NCBI RefSeq assembly: GCF_019145495.1
Contig: NZ_JAHSTU010000001.1
Span: 1,054,001 to 1,118,000, forward strand
Reading direction: 5' to 3'
Length of the DNA: 64,000 nt
Source of the DNA: Pseudomonas azerbaijanoccidentalis
GTDB lineage: Bacteria; Pseudomonadota; Gammaproteobacteria; Pseudomonadales; Pseudomonadaceae
The position numbers were made by a program, and so were the translations under genes. Shown here piece after piece: positions 35,087-45,095 of the stretch. Numbering within the stretch: the first letter of the stretch is position 1; each line of letters starts with the position of its first letter. The notes beneath the pieces are model-generated. The model had not been told where the DNA came from and searched no databases. It saw only the letters and a list, made by a program, of their open reading frames with translations.

Positions 35087-35488
35087 ACGGTGCTCCAGAA
35101 TGTTTTCTTGTTTTTTTAGGTTCGCCGCCCATTCGGACGCGACGGTTCACCCCGTCACGAGCGCGCAAACTCACCCGCCCGATGGAGAACCATCAGCATC
35201 GGTAAGTCGAAGCGGCGGGTTGGAAGTCAGAGTGGCCAGCGCCACTCGAAAGGGTCACGTCGAATGAATCGTGAAACTCTTAAAACATTTCGAGGCGCAA
35301 TTATCAAACGAGGTGAAAGTAGTTTTCGTGGAGGGATAAGGGTTGTCGTACAGAGGCATGGGTGAACGCCGTATTTGAAAATCCACACTGCGGGTTTTCA
35401 TCGATTTTCTCCGTTCATTCCATTCATTCGCGACACGCCGGGCAATGGTCGATACTGCAGGTCACCCCTTGTGCCGAGGAGATGAACA
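35087..35488. other. intergenic region, divergent promoters of oprD-like and GST genes
   Basis: These 402 bases hold the two promoter areas. No operator, RNA or hairpin was recognised. Confidence 0.4.
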
Positions 35489-36151
35489 ATGTCCCTGACG
35501 CTCTACTACCATCCGCTTTCGTCGTTCTGCCACAAAGTGCTGGTCGCGCTCTACGAGTACGGCATCGAATTCGAGTCCAGGCTCATCGACCTTTCCAGCG
35601 AAAAAGACCGAGAGGAATTGAAAGCGCTTTGGCCACTGTGCAAGTTCCCAGTGATCGTTGACCAGAAGCATCCCCACGGGTTGCCGGAGTCGAGTGTGAT
35701 CATCGAGTACCTGGACCGGTTTTATGCAGGCGAGCACTGCCTGCTGCCCAGTGATTGGGAGACGGCGTTGCAGGTGCGGCTGTGGGACCGGTTTTTTGAC
35801 CAGTACGTGCAAGGGCCATTACAGCGGATTGTCGCCGACCGGCTGCATGAAACCCACGGTGACATGACCGCAGAACACAATACGCTGACGACCGCGTACG
35901 GCATGCTCGACCGCCAGTTGGCCTGCCGAAACTGGGTGGCGAACCAGACGTTCAGCATGGCCGACTGCGCCGCAGCACCGGCGTTGTTTTACGCCAGCAC
36001 CCTCCTGCCATTGCCGGATGACCACGGCCATTTGCGTGGGTATTTCGACAGGCTGATGCAGCGGCCCTCGGTTGAGCGGGTGATCGAACAAGCCAAACCC
36101 TGGTTTGCTTTCTATCCATATGCCGAAGCGATACCGGAACGGTTTCGCTGA
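35489..36151 (+). CDS. glutathione S-transferase family protein
   Basis: A 220-residue cytosolic protein with an N-terminal thioredoxin-like domain (LTLYYHPLSSFCHKVLVALYE, KFPVIVD cis-proline, ESSVIIEYLDR, residues 1-80) and a helical C-terminal domain (FSMADCAAAPALFYA, the N-capping box region). S11 or S12 could activate glutathione. GAGGAG lies about 8 bases before ATG. Likely detoxification or redox role; substrate unknown. Monocistronic. Confidence 0.87.
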   Translation: MSLTLYYHPLSSFCHKVLVALYEYGIEFESRLIDLSSEKDREELKALWPLCKFPVIVDQKHPHGLPESSVIIEYLDRFYAGEHCLLPSDWETALQVRLWDRFFDQYVQGPLQRIVADRLHETHGDMTAEHNTLTTAYGMLDRQLACRNWVANQTFSMADCAAAPALFYASTLLPLPDDHGHLRGYFDRLMQRPSVERVIEQAKPWFAFYPYAEAIPERFR

Positions 36152-36221
36152 ACACCTGCCACCGATTGGCCCGCCCCTTGCTTTGGCACCTTCGCGCATT
36201 CACAAATCGGCGGGGGTGTTC

Positions 36222-36506
36222 ATGGCAGGACAAACAACGATGGCGGTGTTCATCACTGCCCTGATCGCCGCAGCGATCATTCTGGCGACGATCTGCGCAG
36301 CAGCGGCGGCCACTTGGGTGACGGGTGCAACCTTTGCGGCGATTGGCCTGATCGAAAAGGTCGCGCCGGATATACAGCTGCTGGCCACGCTTTCCCTGAC
36401 GCCGCAGCCGGCCATGCTGATGGCGGCGATGCAGGCCACCGGCCTGATGACGATTACGCAACTCATGCAGGAAGTGAATCTGGTGATGATTACCGTCACC
36501 CTTTGA
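36222..36506 (+). CDS. possible small hydrophobic protein
   Basis: A 94-residue frame (MAGQTTMAVFITALIAAAI) with one or two predicted membrane segments in the first 45 residues and an Ala/Met/Leu-rich remainder. There is no clear ribosome site and the opposite strand is also open, so it may be chance. No family was recognised. Confidence 0.3.
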   Translation: MAGQTTMAVFITALIAAAIILATICAAAAATWVTGATFAAIGLIEKVAPDIQLLATLSLTPQPAMLMAAMQATGLMTITQLMQEVNLVMITVTL

Positions 36507-36810
36507 GGCTTTATCTATTTCTTTTAACTACGTCTACCCCCCACTTCCAGTCGATTCCCGCCCCCAAACAGGTCACCAGATTCAGGGCATTGCCCAATGT
36601 CGGGGGCACAAAGGGTCAGTTCTGACTCAGCCAAACCGACTCTGAAAACATCAACCATGACCTGCCCGGCAACACGACCGACTGGCCACGAACGGTTGCG
36701 GATGGGCCGATCCCGGCCTATGGTCCAGACACAACAATATCGACGATCGGCGCCATGACCCGCCGCCAATTCTGTTCATCCAAAGCGCCTTTGCGCAGCG
36801 AGGTGACCAC
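36507..36810. other. intergenic region upstream of the transsulfuration operon
   Basis: These 304 bases precede the cystathionine beta-synthase gene. No SAM riboswitch, hairpin or operator could be recognised by eye. Confidence 0.35.
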
Positions 36811-38183
<1,373 letters not shown>

Positions 38184-38187
<4 letters not shown>

Positions 38188-39362
38188 GTCAGCACGATAA
38201 AACGGGCGCCGCCCGTGGTTTTGCCACCCGCGTGATTCACGCCGGGCAAGCGCCGGACCCTTCCACCGGCGCGCTGATGCCGCCGATCTACGCCAACTCC
38301 ACTTACTTGCAACAAAGCCCCGGCGTGCACAAAGGCCTCGACTACGGACGCTCGCACAACCCGACCCGCTGGGCACTGGAACGCTGCGTGGCGGATCTCG
38401 AAGGTGGAACCCAGGCGTTCGCCTTCGCCTCCGGGCTGGCGACCATTTCAACGGTGCTGGAACTGCTTGATGCGGGTTCGCACATTGTCTCTGGCAATGA
38501 TTTGTACGGCGGGACTTTCCGTCTGTTCGACAAGGTGCGCCAGCGCAGCGCCGGGCACCGCTTCAGCTTTGTCGACCTGACCGACCTCGCAGCCTTCGAA
38601 GCCGCGTTGCAGGACGACACCCGCATGGTCATGGTCGAAACGCCGAGCAATCCGCTGCTACGCCTGACCGACCTGGCCGCCATCGCCCGCACCTGCCGCG
38701 ACCGGGGCATCATCTGCGTGGCCGACAATACTTTTGCCAGCCCGTGGATACAGCGCCCACTGGAGCTGGGATTCGACATCGTGCTGCACTCGACCACCAA
38801 GTACCTGAACGGTCACTCGGATGTAATCGGCGGCATCGCTGTTGTTGGCCAGAATGCCGAGCTGGCCGAACGCCTGGGCTTTCTGCAAAACGCCGTGGGC
38901 GCCATCGCCGGGCCGTTTGATGCGTTTCTCACGTTGCGCGGGGTCAAGACCCTGGCGCTGCGCATGGAGCGCCACTGCAGCAACGCGCTGGAGTTGGCGC
39001 AATGGCTGGAGCAGCAACCGCAAGTGGCGCGTGTCTATTACCCTGGCCTGCCCTCGCACCCACAACATGAACTGGCGCGCCAGCAAATGCGTGGCTTCGG
39101 CGGGATGATATCGGTCGACCTCAACACCGACCTGGCAGGCTCAAAACGCTTTCTCGAAAACGTGCAGATCTTCGCCCTGGCCGAGAGCCTGGGCGGCGTC
39201 GAAAGCCTGATCGAACACCCGGCAATCATGACCCACGCCACCATCCCCGTGGAAACCCGCGCACAACTGGGCATCGGTGATGCGTTGGTGCGGCTGTCGG
39301 TGGGGGTAGAAGACATAGAAGACCTGCGCGCGGACCTCGCACAGGCACTGGCACGAATTTAG
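38184..39362 (+). CDS. cystathionine gamma-lyase-like PLP enzyme (Cys/Met metabolism family)
   Basis: A 392-residue fold-type I PLP enzyme of the cystathionine gamma-synthase/lyase family. K206 in HSTTKYLNGHSD is the PLP lysine, D181 in VADNTFASP pairs the pyridine nitrogen, and YGRSHNPTRWALE is the tetramer phosphate-binding segment. It overlaps the cystathionine beta-synthase gene by 4 bases (ATGA), which favours lyase function, giving cysteine, 2-oxobutyrate and ammonia. Gamma-synthase activity cannot be excluded from sequence. Confidence 0.87.
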
Positions 39363-39454
39363 CGCGAACCGAGCGAGATACCGGCATCTGCAACTTCGAT
39401 GGCGCCTGATGCGCCGCAATAAACTTCGATGGATTTTTTTCGGATACACAACAC

Positions 39455-39949
39455 ATGTCCAACCCAGACACTTCCCTGCAAGACACCGCGGCACCCGACG
39501 GCGTTTGTTATGGCTGCGGTGGCAGCAACCCTCACGGTTTGCACATCAAAAGTTACTGGCATGAAGACGGCGTGCATGTCGTCGCCGAACACGTCCCGGA
39601 TGCCAAATACTGCGGCTGGCCGGATCTGGTCTACGGCGGGTTGATCGCGATGCTGGTCGACTGCCATTCCAACTGGGCAGCGATGGCCTACCACTACCGC
39701 GCAGAAAACCGCGAAGTCGCCAGCCTGCCACGCATCAACTGCGTGACCGGCAATCTGGGCATCAAATTCATCAAGCCGACGCCCATGGGCGTGCCGCTGA
39801 CGTTGCGGGCGAAAGTCGAAGGCGAAGTCGGGCGCAAAACCCGCGTCATCTGCGAAGTGTTTGCCGGGGATGTGTTGACGGCGGTCGGCGACTCGGTTTT
39901 CGTTCGGGTCGATACCGGCCAACTGGCGGACGCCGCTCACGGTCGCTAA
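39455..39949 (+). CDS. hotdog-fold (PaaI-like) thioesterase
   Basis: A 164-residue single hotdog domain. CYGCGGSNPHGL near the N-terminus and VYGGLIAMLVDCHSNWAAM, the central helix with its acidic residue, are typical of small acyl-CoA thioesterases of the PaaI/4HBT group. It follows the transsulfuration pair by 92 bases on the same strand and may be read through or have its own promoter. The acyl-CoA substrate is unknown. Confidence 0.8.
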   Translation: MSNPDTSLQDTAAPDGVCYGCGGSNPHGLHIKSYWHEDGVHVVAEHVPDAKYCGWPDLVYGGLIAMLVDCHSNWAAMAYHYRAENREVASLPRINCVTGNLGIKFIKPTPMGVPLTLRAKVEGEVGRKTRVICEVFAGDVLTAVGDSVFVRVDTGQLADAAHGR

Positions 39950-39967
39950 GTGCAGCGCCGGGCTTCA

Positions 39968-41383
39968 TCACTCTTCTTCTATGAGCGCTGTGATCCGCCC
40001 GGATCGTTCGGCGGCGAGCAGCGCGGCATAGTCCTTGGCGTTCTGGTCGGCATAGGCCATGGCAAATTGGCCGATGGCCTGGTCGAAGGAGTCCGATTTC
40101 CCCAGGTAGCCGCTGATGAGCGCGGCGTCCCCGGATTTCGCGTGGGCGCGGGCCAGGGTCTGACCGCACCAATGCGCGTACCGCTTCAGGCGCGCCGCGG
40201 TTATGCCCTCGATGGGCGCCGACATTTTCATGTCGCGCAACTGCCTCACAAAGAAGTCCCGACCGTTCTGGCCGCGTGTCCAGCCCAGAAAAATATCGCT
40301 TGAGGACTGCATCAAGCGCTGTCCGGTGACCACCCGCTCGCCCTGATTGTCGTAATCGCTCTTGCCTGCATAAGGCGCCAACACCGAGGGACAGGCCTCC
40401 TTGAATTGCAGGAGCAGCGGATGGTTTTCGGCGGAGAAAAACAGCCCGACAAAACAATACGTGCCGACACTACCGATCCCCACCGCTTTGACCGCAATGT
40501 CTTCGAGGCGATAACGATCAAACAGCACACGACGTTCATGGGGCAACGACAGGCGATAACCCTGCAGCGCCTCCCGTGCCCGCTCCAGGAAGTTTTTTTC
40601 ATCGACATGATAAAGAATCGGCGGCTGATCGATCAGGCGCCTGCGCCCCGCCACCTCGCTGCTGATCTTGGGGTACAGATAATCGCCGACCCGTACTTTG
40701 GCCTTGGCCACCACCTGCTCGCGAAACTTCTTCACCTCGGCCGTGGGCGCCATGTCGATGATCGCCTGGGCATCTAGACGGTCATACCAGACTTCCAGCG
40801 GGCTCAGTTTCGACAGCTTGCGCAGGCGCTCACGGTAAGCACGCACGCACTCCATCGCAGCCGTTATCGAGGCCTTTTTGCCGAGCCGGTTATCCCCTGC
40901 CGCCACGACAAAACTGATCGCCAGGCGCTTCACATCCCACTCCCAGGGGCCTGGAAGCGTTTCGTCAAAATCATTGATGTCAAAAATCAGGTTGCGCTCG
41001 GGCGTCGCGAACAGGCCGAAGTTCAACAGGTGGCAATCACCACAGGCCTGCACGTTGATGCCAGTGATCGGCGTGGTTGCCAGGTCATGGGCCATCAACC
41101 CCGCAGAGCCGCGCAAAAACGTGAACGGGCTGCGCATCATGCGCCCGTAACGTACCGGCACCAGATTGGCCAGCCGATAGCGGTTGGATTTTTCCAGCAG
41201 CTCAATCGGGTCGCGGTGTTTGCGCGGGGGGGTCCATTCGGCGTGCAGCGCGTGCGGCAGGCTCTGGCTCAATCGTTCACCGGCACTCAAGCGTTCCTTG
41301 CGCGAGCGGAAGACCGGCTCATCCATCGAGACCACAGGGTTACCGGCAGACGCCTTGGCAGGCTTGCTTTTGCGGGGAGGCAT
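39968..41383 (-). CDS. DUF2252 family protein (kinase-like fold)
   Basis: ATG 41383 (MPPRKSKPAKAS) has AAGGAG about 6 bases upstream and gives 471 residues; the frame is open to 41605 but the added part is not family-like. CGDCHLLNFG (114-123) and FDINDFDET (134-142) recall the catalytic loop and metal-binding DFD of aminoglycoside-phosphotransferase-like kinases. WEWDVKRLA follows. The family is widespread with unknown substrate. The N-terminal 40 residues are basic and low-complexity. Convergent with the thioesterase gene. Confidence 0.82.
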   Translation of the reverse strand: MPPRKSKPAKASAGNPVVSMDEPVFRSRKERLSAGERLSQSLPHALHAEWTPPRKHRDPIELLEKSNRYRLANLVPVRYGRMMRSPFTFLRGSAGLMAHDLATTPITGINVQACGDCHLLNFGLFATPERNLIFDINDFDETLPGPWEWDVKRLAISFVVAAGDNRLGKKASITAAMECVRAYRERLRKLSKLSPLEVWYDRLDAQAIIDMAPTAEVKKFREQVVAKAKVRVGDYLYPKISSEVAGRRRLIDQPPILYHVDEKNFLERAREALQGYRLSLPHERRVLFDRYRLEDIAVKAVGIGSVGTYCFVGLFFSAENHPLLLQFKEACPSVLAPYAGKSDYDNQGERVVTGQRLMQSSSDIFLGWTRGQNGRDFFVRQLRDMKMSAPIEGITAARLKRYAHWCGQTLARAHAKSGDAALISGYLGKSDSFDQAIGQFAMAYADQNAKDYAALLAAERSGRITALIEEE

Positions 41384-41604
41384 GTCCACTCCTTTGCTCA
41401 ACGAAATGGATCGAGCCGAAGATGGATAGAAGCGTAGCACTCGCCTTTGCAGGGCGAGGCGCAGGCTGAAAAATATCTGCAAGCTCTGTGCACAACGACG
41501 TGGTGCACAGCGGATTGTTTTAAATGCCGTTGCCCGCCAGAAAGTGATTAATGAGCTATACCCGCTAATCTCTCTTTGCAGTTGTTCAACACAGGAGTTT
41601 GGCA

Positions 41605-42057
41605 ATGAAACTCAGACATTCTCTGGCGGCGCTGCTGGTCATCACCAGCCTGTTCGGCTGCGCCACATCGTCAAAACAAAGCGTGTTCGTGAACCTCGAT
41701 GCCACTCGGCAGAATGTCGGCCAGATCGGCAACGTCACGCTGTCCGACTGGGACAAACAAACCGGTTTGAGCTTCTTCATCAGCGGCGCCCCCACCGGCG
41801 CTTCCCTGCCATTGCGGCTCTACAGTTTCATCAACAAAGGCAGTTGCCAGCAACCCGGCCCCGTCGCCTATGCCATGAACGACAAGGTCAACACCGAGCG
41901 CCAACCCATACGCGGCTGGACCTTTTCAAGAAGCGTACCGGTGCCCTTGCATGACTTGATGTCCAGCGAGCACTACATCGTGGTGCGAACCGCAGCGACC
42001 GATGGCAACGTCGATATTTTTTGCGGGGATATCAAACAGACGGCCACAGCGAAATAA
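41605..42057 (+). CDS. lipoprotein of unknown function
   Basis: A 150-residue precursor with an N-terminal helix and lipobox LFGC (C20), so it is predicted to be lipid-anchored in the envelope. AGGAG lies about 8 bases before ATG 41605. The mature part is short and beta-rich (NVGQIGNVTLSDWD, SLPLRLYSFINKGSC, HYIVVRTAATDGNVDIFCGD) with two cysteines that may form a disulfide. No family function was recognised. Divergent from the DUF2252 gene. Confidence 0.75.
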   Translation: MKLRHSLAALLVITSLFGCATSSKQSVFVNLDATRQNVGQIGNVTLSDWDKQTGLSFFISGAPTGASLPLRLYSFINKGSCQQPGPVAYAMNDKVNTERQPIRGWTFSRSVPVPLHDLMSSEHYIVVRTAATDGNVDIFCGDIKQTATAK

Positions 42058-42073
42058 CCACGGCCAACAGCGT

Positions 42074-42643
42074 TCATAAAGGGTGCGGCTCGATAATCTT
42101 CAGCCAGGGCCAGCGCGCCTGATAACTTTTGGCCTTCTGTTCGAACAGCGCCGGCTTGGGATTCTTTGGGTTGATACGCAGCAGTCCTGACTGGGTATCG
42201 GCCAGTCCGTTTGGCGCATAGAGCTCGCCGGTGACGATATTCAGACCGATGCAGGTACCCGCAATCAGGTAGCGATCAATCCCGTCTTTGGCCGATTGAA
42301 GCTGAGGATAGGCCCCGCCAAATCGCTGGTTGTACCAAAGATGAACGCGGGCCTGATTCTTGATTTCGATGTTGGCCTCGAGATCCTGAAACAACCGTTG
42401 AGCTGCCTGGATGACTTCGTTCTCAGCCTCCCAAGACAGATCATCGTCGAAGTAAAACACGTCGTAATCCTTCACACCCCAACCCGGCGACTGTTCTGAT
42501 TGACAATTCCACACCGCCTGAAACAGGCATCCGGCAGTGAGCATGCACTGGCTCAGACCCAATGCGGGCAGCCGTCTGCTGATTTCAGCGTTCAGCGGAT
42601 TGGTCATGGCGATCCTGACCAATTCATCACCCGTCAATGTCAT
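42074..42643 (-). CDS. nucleotidyltransferase-like protein (NTP_transf_6 / DUF925 type)
   Basis: A 189-residue protein with GCLFQAVWN, KDYDVFYFDDDLSWEAE (acidic metal-binding cluster) and ARVHLWYNQRFG, the pattern of the small nucleotidyltransferase-like family PF06042. The natural substrate of this family is unknown. It is followed on the opposite side by the lipoprotein gene (convergent, 16 bases). The small membrane ORF lies upstream on the same strand, 83 bases before its start. Confidence 0.78.
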   Translation of the reverse strand: MTLTGDELVRIAMTNPLNAEISRRLPALGLSQCMLTAGCLFQAVWNCQSEQSPGWGVKDYDVFYFDDDLSWEAENEVIQAAQRLFQDLEANIEIKNQARVHLWYNQRFGGAYPQLQSAKDGIDRYLIAGTCIGLNIVTGELYAPNGLADTQSGLLRINPKNPKPALFEQKAKSYQARWPWLKIIEPHPL

Positions 42644-42726
42644 TTTGCAACCCTCGATCCCTGTGGTCGCCCATCGTAAACATCTGCACCGTCAGCCGCT
42701 ACGTCGATGGCGTGGGCACGACCACG

Positions 42727-42810
42727 TCACACCGGCGAAATTGTCGCGAGCACGCCGATCAAAATAGTCACCAGCAAAAAACCACCGAGGAAAATCGCCA
42801 TCTTGCCCAT
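42727..42810 (-). CDS. 27-residue single-pass membrane microprotein
   Basis: ATG 42810 is preceded by a full AGGAGG ribosome site four bases upstream. It opens a 27-codon frame (MGKMAIFLGGFLLVTILIGV then seven more residues) ending in TGA at 42727-42729. Almost the whole peptide is one hydrophobic helix with a short basic N-terminus. The strong ribosome site and membrane character make it a credible small protein. It lies upstream of the nucleotidyltransferase-like gene on the same strand. Function unknown. Confidence 0.55.
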   Translation of the reverse strand: MGKMAIFLGGFLLVTILIGVLATISPV

Positions 42811-43115
42811 AAGGCCTCCTGCATTCTGAGTTTGCGGTGCACCGCGACCAAGGCGCGGCACTCGTCGCTATTGTGGAGCGCAAACTGAGTGCATTACAGA
42901 GGCAGAAAACACAAAAAAATACGGATCAGATGCGCATTACTGCGGAGCGAACCTGCTCGTGAGGAAGGTTCCTACATCCGACTGCCAAAACAGAATCAGA
43001 CGCATCTGATTCTGTTATTCGGAAACGTCTTTATGCGCCATTGCTGGCGTCGACCGCCGTACATTCGCACCTGCACAAACATGGATCAACAATCTCATTG
43101 CCAAGGAGCGGTCGT
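42811..43115. other. intergenic region upstream of hcp
   Basis: These 305 bases hold a broken REP element (about 42940-42976, GCGAACCTGCTCG) and the strong hairpin at 42989-43016. No further gene was recognised. Confidence 0.45.
42989..43016. repeat. 12-bp hairpin upstream of hcp
   Basis: AACAGAATCAGA (42989-43000) and TCTGATTCTGTT (43005-43016) form a perfect stem with the loop CGCA, 100 bases before the hcp start. There is no T tract, so it may be an operator or an mRNA leader structure rather than a terminator. Confidence 0.6.
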
Positions 43116-43604
43116 ATGGCATTTGACGCTTACATCAAAATCGAAGGTATTCCGGGAGAAGCCCTGGACGAGCAGTATCGTAACTGGATCGAAGTCAACA
43201 GCTACAACTTTGGCACTCAACAAAGTACTTCCGCCACCGCCAGTTCTGCGGGTGGCGCAACTGCAGGGCGAACGACGCTGAGCACCTTCACTTTTACCAA
43301 AGTACTCGACAAGTCCAGCTGCAAGTTGATGGAAGCCAGTTGCGCTGGTGAGCATTTGAAAGAAGTCACTCTGGTTCTTAGCCGTGCAGGCGGCGACAAA
43401 CTCAAGTATTTCGAGATCGTTCTCGAAGAAGTGATCATCGCCGACTACATGCAAAACGCTGCTTCCGGCATTCCCGTTGAAATCGTGCAACTGGATTATG
43501 GCCGCATCAAGACGGTCTATACCCAGCAAAAACGCAGTGACGGTGCCGGTGGCGGCAACATCGCGGGCGGCTGGGATCGCATCAACAACAAGCGCTATTC
43601 GTGA
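43116..43604 (+). CDS. hcp: Hcp family type VI secretion tube protein
   Basis: A 162-residue Hcp: MAFDAYIKIEGIPGEALDEQ at the start, a variable Ser/Ala-rich loop, TTLSTFTFTKVLDKSSCKLMEASCAGEHLKEV and the late YFEIVLEEVIIADY strand. Hcp hexamers stack into the type VI needle and chaperone cargo effectors in their lumen. AAGGAG lies 8 bases before ATG 43116. No other type VI structural gene is in the window, so this is an orphan hcp linked to the following effector and immunity genes. The tail after about residue 140 is Gly-rich. Confidence 0.9.
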   Translation: MAFDAYIKIEGIPGEALDEQYRNWIEVNSYNFGTQQSTSATASSAGGATAGRTTLSTFTFTKVLDKSSCKLMEASCAGEHLKEVTLVLSRAGGDKLKYFEIVLEEVIIADYMQNAASGIPVEIVQLDYGRIKTVYTQQKRSDGAGGGNIAGGWDRINNKRYS

Positions 43605-43611
43605 GGCTGAC

Positions 43612-44589
43612 ATGGCACAGCCTCTGGCGTTCATCAATACACAATCCCAAACCTACGCGTCCCTCAAAGCTCAACTGGGCCTGAACGGTATCGCCAACAG
43701 CAAGTTCGATGCACTCAATAGCCATATCAGCAATTCGGTGGTGCTGGCGGGCGAGTTAGTGATCATCGGTGACGTGTCTACGCCACTCAGTACCAGCGAA
43801 GAGGCCTACTTGATGGCCAGGGCACGAGACATCCATATCGGCCTGCTGACGAATCAGGTCGATGCGGACGACTTCTTTCTCGATAACTTCGAACTACTCC
43901 AGGGCATGCTTGCTCACGGCGCTATCGGCGCAGGCGCCGTCAGTGACGGCTGGAGCAAGCACTTGGCCGCAATCAAGACCACTCTGGAGGAAATCGAACA
44001 AGCCCATAAGGACTATCTGCGCAGCGGATCAATAGCGGCCCGGGACAGGTTTTACAGTGAGCGCGCCCTGTTGTTCAGCAAGCTGGAAAATCAACTTGGC
44101 AATGTAGCGTCCTATGGTTCCGGGCTTCGTTATCAAGGGTCGATAAAACGGATGCTGGGAATTTCGACCAAGCGTTACATGAGTACGGGTGAGATTGCCG
44201 GGTATGCACAGAAGGTCAGTGGCGTGGCAAAGGCGGCAAAGCTGATCAAGCGAGGGGTTTATATCGGCGTCGCTCTTGACGTTGCTTCCGCTGGGCTGGA
44301 TATCCGGCAAGCGTGTGCGTTGGGGCGGGAGGATGAGTGTACTAAGGCGAAGTATGTCGAGGGGTCTTCGTTGGTTTCAGGATTGGCGGGGGGTGCAGTT
44401 GGTGGTTTTTTAGGTTCGCGCGTCGGAACGCTTGGATGCATGCTCGCTTTGGGAATCGCTAGCGGCGGATCAGGGGCATTGGTATGTACTGTGTTGGGGG
44501 GTGCCGTGGGGGGTGTGTCAGGAGGATCGTTAGGTGGATCCGAGGGTGAGAGCATTGGTGAATATCTGTATGGAAACATGGCTCAATGA
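43612..44589 (+). CDS. candidate type VI effector, glycine-zipper pore-forming type
   Basis: A 325-residue protein 7 bases after hcp. ATG 43612 (MAQPLAFINTQSQTYASLK) is taken; upstream in-frame codons lie inside hcp. Residues 1-200 are mostly helical (YASLKAQLGLNGIANSKFDALN, LEEIEQAHKDYLRSG). Residues about 205-230 and 253-312 are hydrophobic and very Gly-rich (SGLAGGAVGGFLGSR, VLGGAVGGVSGGSLGG), like the membrane-inserting region of Tse4-type effectors. No enzymatic motif is seen. It overlaps the membrane immunity candidate by 4 bases. Toxic function is inferred from order and composition. Confidence 0.65.
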   Translation: MAQPLAFINTQSQTYASLKAQLGLNGIANSKFDALNSHISNSVVLAGELVIIGDVSTPLSTSEEAYLMARARDIHIGLLTNQVDADDFFLDNFELLQGMLAHGAIGAGAVSDGWSKHLAAIKTTLEEIEQAHKDYLRSGSIAARDRFYSERALLFSKLENQLGNVASYGSGLRYQGSIKRMLGISTKRYMSTGEIAGYAQKVSGVAKAAKLIKRGVYIGVALDVASAGLDIRQACALGREDECTKAKYVEGSSLVSGLAGGAVGGFLGSRVGTLGCMLALGIASGGSGALVCTVLGGAVGGVSGGSLGGSEGESIGEYLYGNMAQ

Positions 44590-44960
44590 GCCAAGAACAA
44601 CTCAGTCTGATATCACTCATCCTTTTCGTGCCATTTATCCTGACAACGGTTTGGATATTTTTGATGGTACATATCTATACAGATAAAGCCGAAAGGCTGT
44701 TACCAAACAGCCGACTCGTAAAAGATAATAAAAAATTATTCTCTCATATGGGGCTTTTGGGAAAAGCCACTAGCAATGGGGTAATTAGCTATATCCTTCT
44801 AATGCCGAAGCTGATCGCAAAAAAAGGTTTGGTCGATGTCACTGAAGTCCATAATTTCCCAAGAAAGTTGAAGCTAATCCTGATTTTGTCATGGGGCTCG
44901 AACTCGTTTTTCTTTTTTGCCCTGATTGCGCTCAATGTTTACCGTAGACACGTCGTGTAG
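44586..44960 (+). CDS. candidate membrane immunity protein
   Basis: A 124-residue inner-membrane protein with helices at about 7-30 (LISLILFVPFILTTVWIFLM), 66-80 and 94-118, and basic loops between them. It overlaps the effector stop (ATGA). A membrane protein is what would be expected to block a pore former from the inside. Its base composition is visibly richer in A and T than the surrounding genes, a common sign of recently acquired effector-immunity cargo. No family was recognised. Confidence 0.6.
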   Translation: MSQEQLSLISLILFVPFILTTVWIFLMVHIYTDKAERLLPNSRLVKDNKKLFSHMGLLGKATSNGVISYILLMPKLIAKKGLVDVTEVHNFPRKLKLILILSWGSNSFFFFALIALNVYRRHVV

Positions 44961-45012
44961 AGAAGGCGCTCAAACTGCGTGGTGTTTCCACTTTAAAAAA
45001 ACCATAAAAAAA

Positions 45013-45045
45013 CCCGCTAACCATTACTGGTTCAGCGGATTTTTC
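45013..45045. terminator. intrinsic terminator after the Hcp-effector-immunity genes
   Basis: CCGCT-AACC (45014-45022) pairs with GGTT-C-AGCGG (45029-45038), followed by ATTTTT and preceded by A runs, so it may act in both directions between this operon and the convergent mqo gene. Confidence 0.65.
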
Positions 45046-45095
45046 ATCTCAAGCCAAGTAATTAAACACCTCACCGTCACCGGCACGGCATCCTT

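Noticed and set aside
36200..36499. A minus-strand gene opposite the small hydrophobic ORF
   Set aside because: Cys/Met-rich translation without domain or ribosome site; the plus-strand frame is slightly more credible, and both are weak.
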